A stretch of 64,000 nt of DNA from Gimesia maris (GTDB taxonomy: Bacteria > Planctomycetota > Planctomycetia > Planctomycetales > Planctomycetaceae), in assembly GCF_008298035.1 (NCBI RefSeq), contig NZ_CP042910.1, forward strand, positions 6,324,001 to 6,388,000, written 5' to 3'. Position numbers and translations under genes: made by a program. The notes below the pieces were generated by a model, which worked only from the letters and a program-made list of their open reading frames with translations, was not told the origin of the DNA and searched no databases. Of this stretch, positions 34,364-43,755 are shown piece after piece (the stretch's first letter is position 1; every line of letters starts with the position of its first letter).

Positions 34364-35113
34364 ATGCAGGTCACTATGCCGGATCTTTCTGCGAATACTT
34401 CAAAAAACATATTTTCTCCATCTAATCCCCAGAGCGCTCAAATCGCGGAAAAGATCTGCACTAAAATTCAAAAGGAAAAACTAACACCGGGCTCTTTTCT
34501 GGGAACGGTTGAAAGTCTGACAGATCAATACGGGGTTTCGCGGTCTGTCATCAGAGAAGCCGTAGGAGCATTGCGCGGATTAGGCATTGTTACCGGACGT
34601 CCCAAAGTAGGGATATCGGTCGCTCAGGGAGACGTTGGTTCGATCCTGGAAAAAGTTCTGATCCCCCAGATGTCGCAACACAAAGGCTGGATGGAGATCG
34701 CGCGGTTTCGCGTTGTGATTGAAATCGGAGCGATGCCTCTGGTTGTGGAAAATATCCAGCCGGATCAACTGGATCGTCTTCAGCAAATCGTTTCTGAACA
34801 GGCCGAACTGCTGGCGAGCCAGAAACTGGATCCGAAATTCCAACTGAAGGAATTTGTAAAGCAAGATATGTTATTTCACGAAATTCTCCTGGCCTCAGCC
34901 GACCAAAGCCTGATTTCCCAGTTTCATCAAGTCGTAGTAAATTATTTTCAGCAGGGAATTCAACATTTTCCTCAACCGACTCAATTGTTTGTGGAAGACC
35001 ACCAGCAGATCATTGAAGCCATCAAAGCCGGTGACCCCATTCTTGCGGTCGAACAAATGACCCGCCATCTGCAGCCGGTACTGACCATGATCAGTTCGCT
35101 GAAGGAGTTCTGA
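34364..35113 (+). CDS. GntR/FadR-family transcriptional regulator
   Basis: 249 residues: an N-terminal winged helix (about 15-85; SLTDQYGVSRSVIREAVGAL is the recognition-helix region) and a C-terminal all-helical FCD ligand domain with metal-binding His residues (MLFHEILLASAD; EDHHQQIIEAI). Such regulators respond to organic acids or sugar acids. Either ATG 34364 or ATG 34376 (AGGT 4 nt upstream) may be the start. It is 72 bp upstream of the secreted propeller gene at 35186, a likely target. Confidence 0.88.
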   Translation: MQVTMPDLSANTSKNIFSPSNPQSAQIAEKICTKIQKEKLTPGSFLGTVESLTDQYGVSRSVIREAVGALRGLGIVTGRPKVGISVAQGDVGSILEKVLIPQMSQHKGWMEIARFRVVIEIGAMPLVVENIQPDQLDRLQQIVSEQAELLASQKLDPKFQLKEFVKQDMLFHEILLASADQSLISQFHQVVVNYFQQGIQHFPQPTQLFVEDHQQIIEAIKAGDPILAVEQMTRHLQPVLTMISSLKEF

Positions 35114-35185
35114 CCAGGATTTTAAAGAATCCGGACCTTTGGCAATCGTCAGCAGATTGCCATTCACAATTGCAAGGATTATCCC

Positions 35186-36604
35186 ATGAAAACAATCCTG
35201 TCTGTTCTAATACCGTTCTGTATGTTCTCCCTGGATTGTCTGGCTGATGATCCTGTTCTGGAAATCGGCTCGCGTCGTGAACTGTTTGTAGATCGATTTT
35301 TGATCGATGAACTTGAACATGCTGAACTGAAGCTGCATCCACCGCAACTCATGCCTGCTGTGACACCACCGCGGCCTCACGGTCATTACGCCACAGTCCT
35401 CAAATCAGATCGGGGGTATCAGTTTTACTACCGCGGAGATACTCAACCAGGCAATCACTGGAAGAAAGGCTGGGAGCAGTATCACGATGGAGAAGTTACC
35501 CTCTATGCCGAGAGTCCTGATGCGATTCACTGGACACTGCCGCATCTTGGCATTTATCCGGATCATCCGACATTTCCCCAGGGCAACGTTGTGCTGATGA
35601 ATGAGTTTCTGGTCAATCATAACTTCACTCCCTTTATTGATACCCGCCCCGGAGTCCCTGAATCTGAAAAATACAAAGCACTGGGAGGACTCGCCTATCA
35701 GCCCAATCAGCATCTGGAAGTCAAACAACGCCGCGGGCCGGGGGGGCTCAAAGCATTTGTTTCTCCCGATGGAATCCACTGGAAACCGCTCCAGCAGGAA
35801 CCAGTCATTCCGGAAGAGTGGGGAAAATACTTTGATTCACAGAACTATGCATTCTGGTCTGAAAGTGAACGGGCTTACGTCTGTTATTTCCGTCGTTTTA
35901 TCAAAGGCTATCGTGGCATTGCCCGCACCACCTCACAGGACTTCATTCACTGGACACCGCTCGTAAAAATGCAGGCAAATTTACCGAACGAACACCTTTA
36001 TACGGCCTGTACGCAACCCTATTTTCGGGCCCCGCATATTTATTTCGCGCTGCCCACCCGATTCATGGCTAAGCGAGGATCTGCCACCGATATTCTGTTT
36101 ATGAGTGCCCGGGGAAATTCCCAGTTTGATCGGGAATTTACTCAATCGTATATCCGACCTGGTATCGGCCAGGACGGCTGGGCCAACCGGGCCAACTATG
36201 CTGCGATTGGTATTCACCAGACCGGTCCCGCAGAAATGTCTTTTTTCCTTACAGGCGGTCGACGTTATGTGACGCGACTGGATGGAATCGCTTCCGTCAA
36301 TGCGCCTCTCAACGGGGGAACGCTGGTGACGAAACCATTACAATTTGCTGGTGATGAACTGGAGATCAACTATTCGACCAGTGCCGCCGGTCAGATTCTG
36401 GTTGAGTTGCAGGACGCTGCAGGAATTCCCATACCCGGTTTTTCACTGGATGATTGCGAACCGATCTATGGTGATCACATCGCCCGCATCGTGAAATGGA
36501 AACAGGGCTCCAATGTTTCCAGCATCTCAGGCAAACCAGTCCGGCTTCGTTTTAAGATGCAGGATGCTGACTTGTATGCGTTGAAATTCAACCAACGAAA
36601 ATAA
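35186..36604 (+). CDS. Secreted beta-propeller protein, glycosyl-hydrolase 32/43-like
   Basis: 472 residues with a signal peptide (about 1-21). Then come propeller-like repeats with Asp-box/S-P-D-(A/G)-I-H-W elements (AESPDAIHWTLP, VSPDGIHWKPL, TSQDFIHWTPL) typical of five-bladed GH32/43/sialidase-like folds, and a C-terminal beta-sandwich. It is probably a carbohydrate-active enzyme or sugar-binding protein outside the cytoplasm; catalytic acids cannot be fixed from this alone. AAGGA lies 7 nt before the ATG. The preceding FadR-type regulator suggests induction by a sugar-derived ligand. Confidence 0.7.
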   Translation: MKTILSVLIPFCMFSLDCLADDPVLEIGSRRELFVDRFLIDELEHAELKLHPPQLMPAVTPPRPHGHYATVLKSDRGYQFYYRGDTQPGNHWKKGWEQYHDGEVTLYAESPDAIHWTLPHLGIYPDHPTFPQGNVVLMNEFLVNHNFTPFIDTRPGVPESEKYKALGGLAYQPNQHLEVKQRRGPGGLKAFVSPDGIHWKPLQQEPVIPEEWGKYFDSQNYAFWSESERAYVCYFRRFIKGYRGIARTTSQDFIHWTPLVKMQANLPNEHLYTACTQPYFRAPHIYFALPTRFMAKRGSATDILFMSARGNSQFDREFTQSYIRPGIGQDGWANRANYAAIGIHQTGPAEMSFFLTGGRRYVTRLDGIASVNAPLNGGTLVTKPLQFAGDELEINYSTSAAGQILVELQDAAGIPIPGFSLDDCEPIYGDHIARIVKWKQGSNVSSISGKPVRLRFKMQDADLYALKFNQRK

Positions 36605-36731
36605 CGTTTTTCAATATAACATTTCAGTAAAAAGTGGAATTGCTGCCCCGATTCGGTTTTGAGCAATATCCTGAGTCGGTATGCTTTAAACGTGACACGA
36701 ATTTTCGCTTTTACGTATGAAGGATTCCGCT

Positions 36732-37859
36732 ATGAAACCGTTTCGGGGCATGTCCCTTTTCGCTTTATCACTACTTTTAATTTCAGGTTGTGCTGATAAG
36801 CCCACCCAGAACGAGCCGGTTGCCAACCAGGCAAAGAAAACAGAGCAATCAACGGATACTCCTAAAGCGACAGTACCTGAAAGTGAAGTAAAACTGGCGG
36901 AATCCCTGAAAACGCTGGGAGCAAAACTGAAACAGGATCAAGCCGGTTATGTGATTGAAGTCGATTTTCGTGGCACAAAGATCGATGATGCAGCCCTGAA
37001 AGAAATCGCAGGCTTATCGCATCTCCGTTCTCTGCTGTTAAACGAAACTCCCATCACTGATGCAGCATTAGAATCGGTGGGAAAAGTCACGACGCTGGAA
37101 AACCTCGACCTGCGAAACTGCTCGTTAAATAACAAAGCGATCTCATATCTGACGGGGCTTTCGAAACTCAAAGCATTACGTCTGTCCGGCAACTCGGATA
37201 TTGACGATGACGCGATGGCAGACATCAATCAGCTGACCAACCTGAAAGCGTTAATGCTCGATTTCCTCTGGGTCAGCGGTGATGGTCTCTCACAGCTGAA
37301 GGATCTGAATAAACTCGAAGAACTCTATCTGGCAAAAACACTGGTAGACGATGATGGTCTCGCAACACTGACTCAATTCCCCAAACTGAAGAAAACACGA
37401 CTCTCACAGAATCAGATCTCAGACGAGGGGCTGGCAGTCTTCGCAAAGATTCCGCAACTGGAAGAAATCGACCTGAGTGAAAACAGTCTGCTTTCAGATG
37501 CAGGCATGAAACATCTATCCGGACTGGGAAAGCTGAAAAAACTGAATCTGTGGCGTGTCGGACTGACCGATGCCGGAGTCGAACCGTTGCAGGGACTGAC
37601 CAGCCTGGAATGGTTAAACCTGGATAATACCCGCCTGACCAATGCAGGACTGAAATATCTGAAAGACATGCAGAAACTGGAATTCCTGCATCTTGGTTCG
37701 ACCGCAGTCTCGGATGAGGGATTAAAACATCTGGAACCACTCACCAGTCTCAAAGAACTGAAACTGACACGAACGGCGGTCACAGAAAAAGGGGTTGCAG
37801 AACTGAAAAAGAAACTGCCGAATACCGAGATTCAGCTCAAGTACATCGAAGGCCAGTAG
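36732..37859 (+). CDS. Leucine-rich-repeat lipoprotein
   Basis: ATG at 36732 with AAGGA (36720-36724) 7 nt upstream, rather than the in-frame ATG at 36717. 375 residues: a lipoprotein signal ending LLLISGC, a Lys/Thr/Glu-rich linker, then about ten 24-residue LRRs (LRSLLLNETPITDAALESVG, LENLDLRNCSLNN, LEWLNLDNTRLTNAGLKYL). The repeats resemble the cysteine-less internalin/RI-like LRRs common in planctomycetes. It is probably anchored to the membrane and mediates protein binding; no enzymatic domain. Confidence 0.88.
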   Translation: MKPFRGMSLFALSLLLISGCADKPTQNEPVANQAKKTEQSTDTPKATVPESEVKLAESLKTLGAKLKQDQAGYVIEVDFRGTKIDDAALKEIAGLSHLRSLLLNETPITDAALESVGKVTTLENLDLRNCSLNNKAISYLTGLSKLKALRLSGNSDIDDDAMADINQLTNLKALMLDFLWVSGDGLSQLKDLNKLEELYLAKTLVDDDGLATLTQFPKLKKTRLSQNQISDEGLAVFAKIPQLEEIDLSENSLLSDAGMKHLSGLGKLKKLNLWRVGLTDAGVEPLQGLTSLEWLNLDNTRLTNAGLKYLKDMQKLEFLHLGSTAVSDEGLKHLEPLTSLKELKLTRTAVTEKGVAELKKKLPNTEIQLKYIEGQ

Positions 37860-37860
37860 C

Positions 37861-37887
37861 CCGGCTCACTCACGATTGAGGAGCCGG
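37861..37887. terminator. Possible bidirectional terminator hairpin
   Basis: Stem CCGGCTC / GAGCCGG (7 bp) with a 13 nt loop between the convergent LRR and oxidoreductase genes. A T-tract is lacking immediately after it, so the call is tentative. Confidence 0.4.
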
Positions 37888-37910
37888 ACAGAACTGGATG
37901 GCTTTCTTAA

Positions 37911-39218
37911 TTAGACCACTTCCCAGCCGGCACGGTACTCTTTCGTGATGTACTGGTCGGCTTCGGGACAGTTGGTGGCTTTCAGGCTGGCAGCATCCCA
38001 GTCCAGTGCTTTCTTGGCACGGTAGGAGACATTGCCCAGCAGAACCGATTCGGTCAAAGCGCCAGAATAATCAAAGTTGCAGGTTGTGGGTGAACCATCT
38101 TTACAGGCTTTGATCCATTCCGCATGATGTCCGATTGACTTCGGAATGCTCTGCTTGGGAGGGGTGAAATCAGCAAATTTTTCCTTGGGGAATAATTTAT
38201 AGCTGCTGTAGTTGGCAAACATACTGCCTTCCGATCCCACAAACATCACCCCGCTGCCGGGAACGCGTTCGCCGGCGACTTTTTTCGGAATCATGTTTCC
38301 ATCGTACCAGGTCAGGTTGACCGGAGCCAGATCCCCTCGCTTGGGGAATTTGTAGCGAACGGTCAATCCGTGCGGGCAGGCTTCCGGATGAACTTCCGGA
38401 CCTTCTGCTTCACAGTGGGTGGGATGACGTAGCTTCAGGGCCCAGAAAGGCAGGTCCATGTAGTGACAGGCCATATCGCCCAGGGTTCCCTGACCGAACT
38501 GCCACCAGCGACGCCATTGAGCGGGATGATAGCGTCCTGCTGCATAAGGACGTTCAGGCGCGGGGCCCAGCCACAGATCCCAGTTCAGATTCTTGGGAGG
38601 TGCCTGAGTTTCCGTTGGCAGATCCCCGCCTCCCCAGCCTTTACCAACCCAGACGTGAACTTCACCGATATCTCCCAGGACACCGGACTCCACGATTTCA
38701 ACCACGCGACGATAATTATCGCCAGCATGAATCTGTGTTCCCAGCTGAGTGGCGACTCCCTGCTTTTTCGCTTCTTCTGCAATGATACGTGCTTCCTGAA
38801 CCGTATGGGTCAGAGGCTTCTCACAATAAACGTGCAGCCCTTTGCGAATGGCACGTATCGTCGCGGGAGCATGATGATGGTCGGTCGTACCAATCACGAC
38901 CGCATCAATTTTTCCTTCTTCGCTTTCCAGCATCTCACGATAGTCGGCATACAGACGGGCATTCGGGAAACTGGCTGAGGCACGATCGAGATAATTACTG
39001 TCAACATCGACCAGCGCGACGATATTTTCGCCTTTGACGCCATCCACATCTGCGGCGGCCCGGTTAGCAGTACCGATACAGGCGATGTTCAGTTTACCGT
39101 TGGCAGACTTTGAAGCGGCCGGAGCAACTCCTGTCCAGACACCCGCTGAAATCGCAGCGGCACCAGCAGTGGTGGTCTTCAGAAATTCGCGACGGCTGAA
39201 ATTTGAATTCTTTTGCAT
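37911..39218 (-). CDS. TAT-exported Gfo/Idh/MocA family oxidoreductase
   Basis: 435 residues, twin-arginine signal SRREFLKTTTAG (about 8-19). Next come the Rossmann motif NIACIGTANRAAADVDG, the EKP motif in HVYCEKPLTHTVQEA, and GTQIHAGDNYRR. It belongs to the same planctomycete-rich family as the gene at 23862 but is clearly a separate subgroup. GGGA lies 7 nt before the ATG. The probable substrate is a sugar or polyol in the periplasm. No co-transcribed neighbour. Confidence 0.92.
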   Translation of the reverse strand: MQKNSNFSRREFLKTTTAGAAAISAGVWTGVAPAASKSANGKLNIACIGTANRAAADVDGVKGENIVALVDVDSNYLDRASASFPNARLYADYREMLESEEGKIDAVVIGTTDHHHAPATIRAIRKGLHVYCEKPLTHTVQEARIIAEEAKKQGVATQLGTQIHAGDNYRRVVEIVESGVLGDIGEVHVWVGKGWGGGDLPTETQAPPKNLNWDLWLGPAPERPYAAGRYHPAQWRRWWQFGQGTLGDMACHYMDLPFWALKLRHPTHCEAEGPEVHPEACPHGLTVRYKFPKRGDLAPVNLTWYDGNMIPKKVAGERVPGSGVMFVGSEGSMFANYSSYKLFPKEKFADFTPPKQSIPKSIGHHAEWIKACKDGSPTTCNFDYSGALTESVLLGNVSYRAKKALDWDAASLKATNCPEADQYITKEYRAGWEVV

Positions 39219-39562
39219 TAATCAATCCCATTAAAGAGGCCAGCCCACTGGTTTCGCGACTGGCAGGTGTGAGTATTGATTGACTGTCAGTAGTCAATTC
39301 ACCATGGTTCGGCAAGTATCTGCTATGCACTTCCTACGTGCCAGCAATCAATTTGCTGGAGGTTTCCCAAATGAAACCGGCAGAAAACAGAAACAGACCT
39401 CACCCCATAAATTAATATTCCTTATTTATGGTAATTTGAATCACAGCCTGTGACCATTCCAGATCAGGCCTGTTTTTCACATTCTTTGAGAAAGAACTGT
39501 TTGAAATAGCACGACATCAGAGCTCAAACCCTGTTCAATTCATAATATGAAGGATTAGAGGG
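39219..39562 (-). other. Intergenic region between the oxidoreductase and sulfatase genes
   Basis: About 340 bp. The right part is the 3' side of the leftward sulfatase and the left part the promoter side of the oxidoreductase. A 6 bp dyad TTGACT/AGTCAA (39279-39296) is the only structure seen. No gene. Confidence 0.4.
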
Positions 39563-41335
39563 CTACTGAGCTTTCTGTGTGATATAGACCATTTTCGGTC
39601 CACGTTCGATCTTGCCTTCCACAATTTTGATGTCGATTGTCTGTTCCCCTGCGTGTAATTTCACGTTCTGAAAGACATGTTCGCTTTTACCAGCCGGTAC
39701 CTCTGCATGAAACAGATCGTGCCCGACCTGCACAGTCAATTCGGCTGTGGCCTCATCGCGTTCTTTGCCAAACAGCACTTTGATATCATAAAGCCCCGTC
39801 TGTTCAATGGTGACCAGCCAGTGACCTCGCGCATCACTGGTCCAGCCTTTCCCCTTGGGACCTGAGTAACGCCAGTCCTGACGCGTGAGAACCGTTGTCT
39901 CTTCTTTTGGATTCCCGATATGAATTCGGGGCGGCGCGTAATTATCAGGGCGTGTCGAACTCACATCTTGAAACCAGTTGTTGTACTGCTCTGTCATGTG
40001 GGACGCCAGCTTTGTTTTCGCAGCCGCCAGATCCTGGCGTTCTGCCGGATCGTTCTGAAGATGAAACAGCTTGCCCGGTTCATCCGGTTTGGAGAACGTC
40101 ATTTTGTAATCTTGCGTCACCACCGCAGCATTCGTGCGGGGTTGAGGTTCATCCCCCCGATGCCACTGCAGAAACAGAGACCGTTCGGGCCACTGATCCG
40201 CTTTATTCTTAAGGAGGGGTAACACATTGATGCCGTCCAGTTTCAACCCTGCTGGTTTTTCAACACCGGTTGCCGCCAGGATAGTGGGAAACAGATCGTA
40301 ATGGGCGGCAATGGTGGGGTTCACAGTGCCCGCTTTCAGTTGAGCCGGCCAATGCGCGATTAATACGGAGCGGATGCCCCCTTCATTCACACTCCCCTTT
40401 GCTCCGCGGTGTTCCCCCACATATCGGGGACCATTCGGTCCATTGTCGTTTAGAAACAGGACCAGTGTATTATCCAATGCGTCAATCTTCTTAAGATGCT
40501 GAAAAAGCTTGCCGATATTCTGATCAATATTTTCGATCATGGAAAAGACACGCGATGTTTTATCAAACTGTTTTTCATTTTTGCGTTTCGGATTCATATC
40601 AAAGCCGTAAGCGTCTGTCAGATCCATCGCCTGATATTTTTTGCGGAGATCTTCAGGCACATCATGAAACGGACCGTGCGGTGCGTTGGTCGCGATATAC
40701 ATGAATGTCGGCTTGTCCTGCGATTCGTTCTGCTCAAGGAATTTCAGCGCGTGATCAAAATAGATATCCGTGCAATAGCCCTGCATCTGTTTCTTCTCGC
40801 CATTGTGGAACAATACCGGATCGGTATATTTCCCGGCTCCTTCCGGTGGGTCGCTGGGCTGCCCAATGCCGCCTCCCCGATGTACGAGCACTTCCTGAAA
40901 CCCCTGGTCCTGTGGCCTGAGGGGATACGAATCTCCCAGATGCCATTTGCCGAAGATTCCCGTGCGGTAGCCTGCAGGAGCGAGCGCTTCGGCGATGGTT
41001 ACTTCAGTCGGTTCCAGCATCGCGCGACCGATGTAAGTGTCAATAGCCCGGGTGCGATAGTTGTAACGCCCCGTCATCAGATTGGCACGGGTTGGCGTAC
41101 AGACCGGACTGACATAGAATCGACTGAGTCGCGCCCCGTTGGCAGCCATCGCATCCAGGTGAGGCGTATTCAGATGTTTGTTTCCCTGGAAGCCATAATC
41201 CCAGCCCCCCTGATCGTCAGTCATGATCAAAATCACATTGGTATGCTGCGCCGCTTGAAGTTGCGTCGCCAGCAGAGAGACAGTCAACACAATCAGCAAA
41301 GCATAAACAATTCGACAGTGGCTCAAGTAAGGCAT
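39563..41335 (-). CDS. Exported sulfatase, Cys-type
   Basis: 590 residues: signal peptide (about 1-28), metal-binding LIMTDDQGGWDYG, the formylglycine motif VCTPTRANLMTGRY (Cys-x-Pro-x-Arg), GKWHLG, and later active-site Asp/Asn in LNDNGPNG. It needs an FGE-type maturase, not seen here, to oxidise the Cys. It hydrolyses sulfate esters, probably from algal polysaccharides. A C-terminal beta domain (about 480-590) extends beyond the sulfatase core and looks like a sugar-binding sandwich. It is divergent from the second sulfatase across about 205 bp. Confidence 0.93.
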   Translation of the reverse strand: MPYLSHCRIVYALLIVLTVSLLATQLQAAQHTNVILIMTDDQGGWDYGFQGNKHLNTPHLDAMAANGARLSRFYVSPVCTPTRANLMTGRYNYRTRAIDTYIGRAMLEPTEVTIAEALAPAGYRTGIFGKWHLGDSYPLRPQDQGFQEVLVHRGGGIGQPSDPPEGAGKYTDPVLFHNGEKKQMQGYCTDIYFDHALKFLEQNESQDKPTFMYIATNAPHGPFHDVPEDLRKKYQAMDLTDAYGFDMNPKRKNEKQFDKTSRVFSMIENIDQNIGKLFQHLKKIDALDNTLVLFLNDNGPNGPRYVGEHRGAKGSVNEGGIRSVLIAHWPAQLKAGTVNPTIAAHYDLFPTILAATGVEKPAGLKLDGINVLPLLKNKADQWPERSLFLQWHRGDEPQPRTNAAVVTQDYKMTFSKPDEPGKLFHLQNDPAERQDLAAAKTKLASHMTEQYNNWFQDVSSTRPDNYAPPRIHIGNPKEETTVLTRQDWRYSGPKGKGWTSDARGHWLVTIEQTGLYDIKVLFGKERDEATAELTVQVGHDLFHAEVPAGKSEHVFQNVKLHAGEQTIDIKIVEGKIERGPKMVYITQKAQ

Positions 41336-41540
41336 GGTATCGGATCCGGAGGCAAGGATGAAAATACTGAACGCAGGTTTTCTGGAGTGAATCTCGTGGT
41401 CCCAGACAGTCAGAGATTACAAATCAATGGAAGGCTCTGGTATAATCTCAGTCTATGCATTTCGTCGGGACTCTGCAAACAGATTCTTTGCCGCCTCCCC
41501 AAAAAGCAATTTACCTTTCTAATTTGAAAGACGGGAACCC

Positions 41541-43073
41541 ATGCAAGCAAAGCGCTTCTGCTGCCTGATTCTGTGTCTGACCGCAATCCTGAGTACGGCT
41601 CGGGCTGACGAAAAACGCCCCAACATCCTCTATATCATGTCTGACGATCATGCCGCCCATGCCATCGGCGCTTATCAAAGCAGACTGGCGGTGCTGAATC
41701 CAACCCCCACACTGGACCGTCTGGCCAGTGAAGGCATACTGCTGAAAAACGTATTCTGTACGAACTCGATCTGCACTCCCAGCCGCGCCACTCTGATGAC
41801 GGGGCAATACTCGCACGTCAACGGCGTGACCACACTGAATGGTGCGATTGGACCGGAACAGCAGCACCTGGCGAAACTCATCAAATCAGCCGGTTATGAA
41901 ACTGCGATGATCGGCAAGTGGCATCTGAAAAAAGAGCCGGCTGCGTTCGACTTCTACACGGTACTGCCGGGCCAGGGTAGTTATTTTAACCCTGTCTTTC
42001 GGGTTCGTGGGCCCCTGCCCTGGCCGAAAAACGAATTCCGTACTGGCGGATACGACTCAAAACATTCTTCCGATGTGATCACAGATCTCTCTTTGAAATG
42101 GCTGAAGAACCGCAAACAGAAAGAGAAACCGTTCTTCCTGATGCATCATTTCAAAGCCCCGCATGATAATTTTGAAAATGCGGAACGTTACGACTGGCTC
42201 TACCAGGATGTTGTCATTCCCGAACCCGACTCTCTCTGGCATCGTGGTCAACATGGACCGTTGCACCATGCACTCTATGGCACTTCGATCGGGCTTCGCA
42301 ATGAGAGACGTAACATGGGCCACCATATGTTTGTAGATCCGCTACTCTCTTCTGAACAATATACACGGGAAGCGTATCAGCGTTATCTGAAAAAGTATCT
42401 CAGATGTGTGCGCGGCGTTGATGATAATATTCAGCGTCTGGTGGAATACCTGAAACAGACAGGCGAGTTGGACAACACGATCATTATTTATACTGCCGAC
42501 CAGGGTTTCATGCTGGGGGAACATGACTATATCGACAAGCGCTGGATGTATGAAGAATCATTACGGATGCCTTTCATTGTACGCTATCCGAAGTGGATCA
42601 AGGCGAATTCGAAAAATGAAAACATCATCAACAATGTCGATTTCGCACCAACCCTACTGGAAATGGCAGGTGTTGAGAAACCTGAATTCATGCAGGGACG
42701 CTCATTTCTGCCTGTCCTGAAAGGTGAGGATGCCCCTGCAGACTGGCCCGAAGCAACCTACTACCGCTACTGGATGCATATGACGCATCATGACAACCCG
42801 GCTCACTACGGAATTCGCACGAAAAACTATAAACTGATTTTCTTCTACGGCCTGCCTCTGGATGCTCCTGGTGCGCTAAAAACTCCCACAACCCCACATT
42901 GGGAACTCTATGACCTACGCAAAGACCCCCATGAAATGCAAAACGTGATTGCAGACCCCGCTTACCAGGATGTGCTTGAGAAATTGAAAGGCCAGTTAAA
43001 GAAACTGAAAGCACAGACCGGTGACACCGACGAGCGCTACCCGGAACTGCAGGCTCTCGGCAACGCATCCTGA
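41541..43073 (+). CDS. Exported sulfatase, Cys-type
   Basis: 510 residues: signal peptide (about 1-22), metal site ILYIMSDDHAAHAIG, formylglycine motif ICTPSRATLMTGQY, GKWHLK, YTADQGFMLGEH, and a C-terminal region with YELYDLRKDPHE-type sequence typical of many planctomycete sulfatases. GGGA lies upstream of the ATG. It shares only the sulfatase core with the divergent gene and probably has a different polysaccharide substrate. Its stop is 3 bp from the stop of the convergent TlpA-like gene. Confidence 0.93.
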   Translation: MQAKRFCCLILCLTAILSTARADEKRPNILYIMSDDHAAHAIGAYQSRLAVLNPTPTLDRLASEGILLKNVFCTNSICTPSRATLMTGQYSHVNGVTTLNGAIGPEQQHLAKLIKSAGYETAMIGKWHLKKEPAAFDFYTVLPGQGSYFNPVFRVRGPLPWPKNEFRTGGYDSKHSSDVITDLSLKWLKNRKQKEKPFFLMHHFKAPHDNFENAERYDWLYQDVVIPEPDSLWHRGQHGPLHHALYGTSIGLRNERRNMGHHMFVDPLLSSEQYTREAYQRYLKKYLRCVRGVDDNIQRLVEYLKQTGELDNTIIIYTADQGFMLGEHDYIDKRWMYEESLRMPFIVRYPKWIKANSKNENIINNVDFAPTLLEMAGVEKPEFMQGRSFLPVLKGEDAPADWPEATYYRYWMHMTHHDNPAHYGIRTKNYKLIFFYGLPLDAPGALKTPTTPHWELYDLRKDPHEMQNVIADPAYQDVLEKLKGQLKKLKAQTGDTDERYPELQALGNAS

Positions 43074-43076
43074 TAT

Positions 43077-43688
43077 TTACCTGTTGGCATTTTTGGCTGA
43101 GTCTGTTTCAGTAAACAGTTTCGTTAAGGCGTCAGAGATCGATACTTCGCCGTAGAGTCGCTCCGGATTGACATTTCCCAGCGTCACAGCCAGTTCCCCC
43201 TCTCGATTATAAATTTGGCAGAAAGGGAGAGTGCTGCCTTCGATGCCAAATTTCTCGTCGCGTATTGCATCAGGTTTCACAGTGCTGATAAAGTTCTCGA
43301 AAGGGGCACGCTGTTCGGTAAGATATTCCTTCACGACCTTGCGATTGCTCTCATTATCTTCATCGAGGTTGATCGCCAGAATCACCAGACCTTTATCGGC
43401 ATACTCCTGGTGCCATCTACTTAAGTGGTGAAACGAATCCAGGCACATTGGACACCAGGTCGCCCAGTAATCAACAAACACTACTTTCCCGCGATGTTTC
43501 TCAATTTCCGCCGGCAGGGTTTCGGGGGTGATTTCCTTCAGTTGAATTTCGACCGCTGGCAATGATTGAATCACAGCCTCACGCGCGGTCAACGGTTGTG
43601 CTTCCGTCTCCTGCTCTTGTGACTCACCAAAACTGCAGGCAGTCAGTAGACAGAGCAATGTTGAGCAGAGTATCAGTTTTCGTATCAT
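43077..43688 (-). CDS. TlpA/ResA-like thioredoxin-fold lipoprotein
   Basis: About 203 residues from the ATG at 43688 (an ATG at 43700 is also possible). Lipoprotein signal with lipobox LLTAC (Cys18), then a thioredoxin-fold domain with redox motif WATWCPMC (Cys79, Cys82) and a cis-Pro near STLPFCQ. Family members reduce disulfides, for example in cytochrome c maturation. Membrane-anchored on the outside of the inner membrane. The neighbours are unrelated in function. Confidence 0.86.
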   Translation of the reverse strand: MIRKLILCSTLLCLLTACSFGESQEQETEAQPLTAREAVIQSLPAVEIQLKEITPETLPAEIEKHRGKVVFVDYWATWCPMCLDSFHHLSRWHQEYADKGLVILAINLDEDNESNRKVVKEYLTEQRAPFENFISTVKPDAIRDEKFGIEGSTLPFCQIYNREGELAVTLGNVNPERLYGEVSISDALTKLFTETDSAKNANR

Positions 43689-43755
43689 GAATAGTACCAT
43701 CGTGTCCGGAACCAGATCAGAAAAATCAGTCAGTTACAAATAAAATATAATAAAA

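Noticed and set aside
40496-41527. A 343-codon open frame antisense to the sulfatase at 39563
   Set aside because: Composition is that of an antisense shadow, with no signal or domain. The sulfatase on the other strand is unambiguous.
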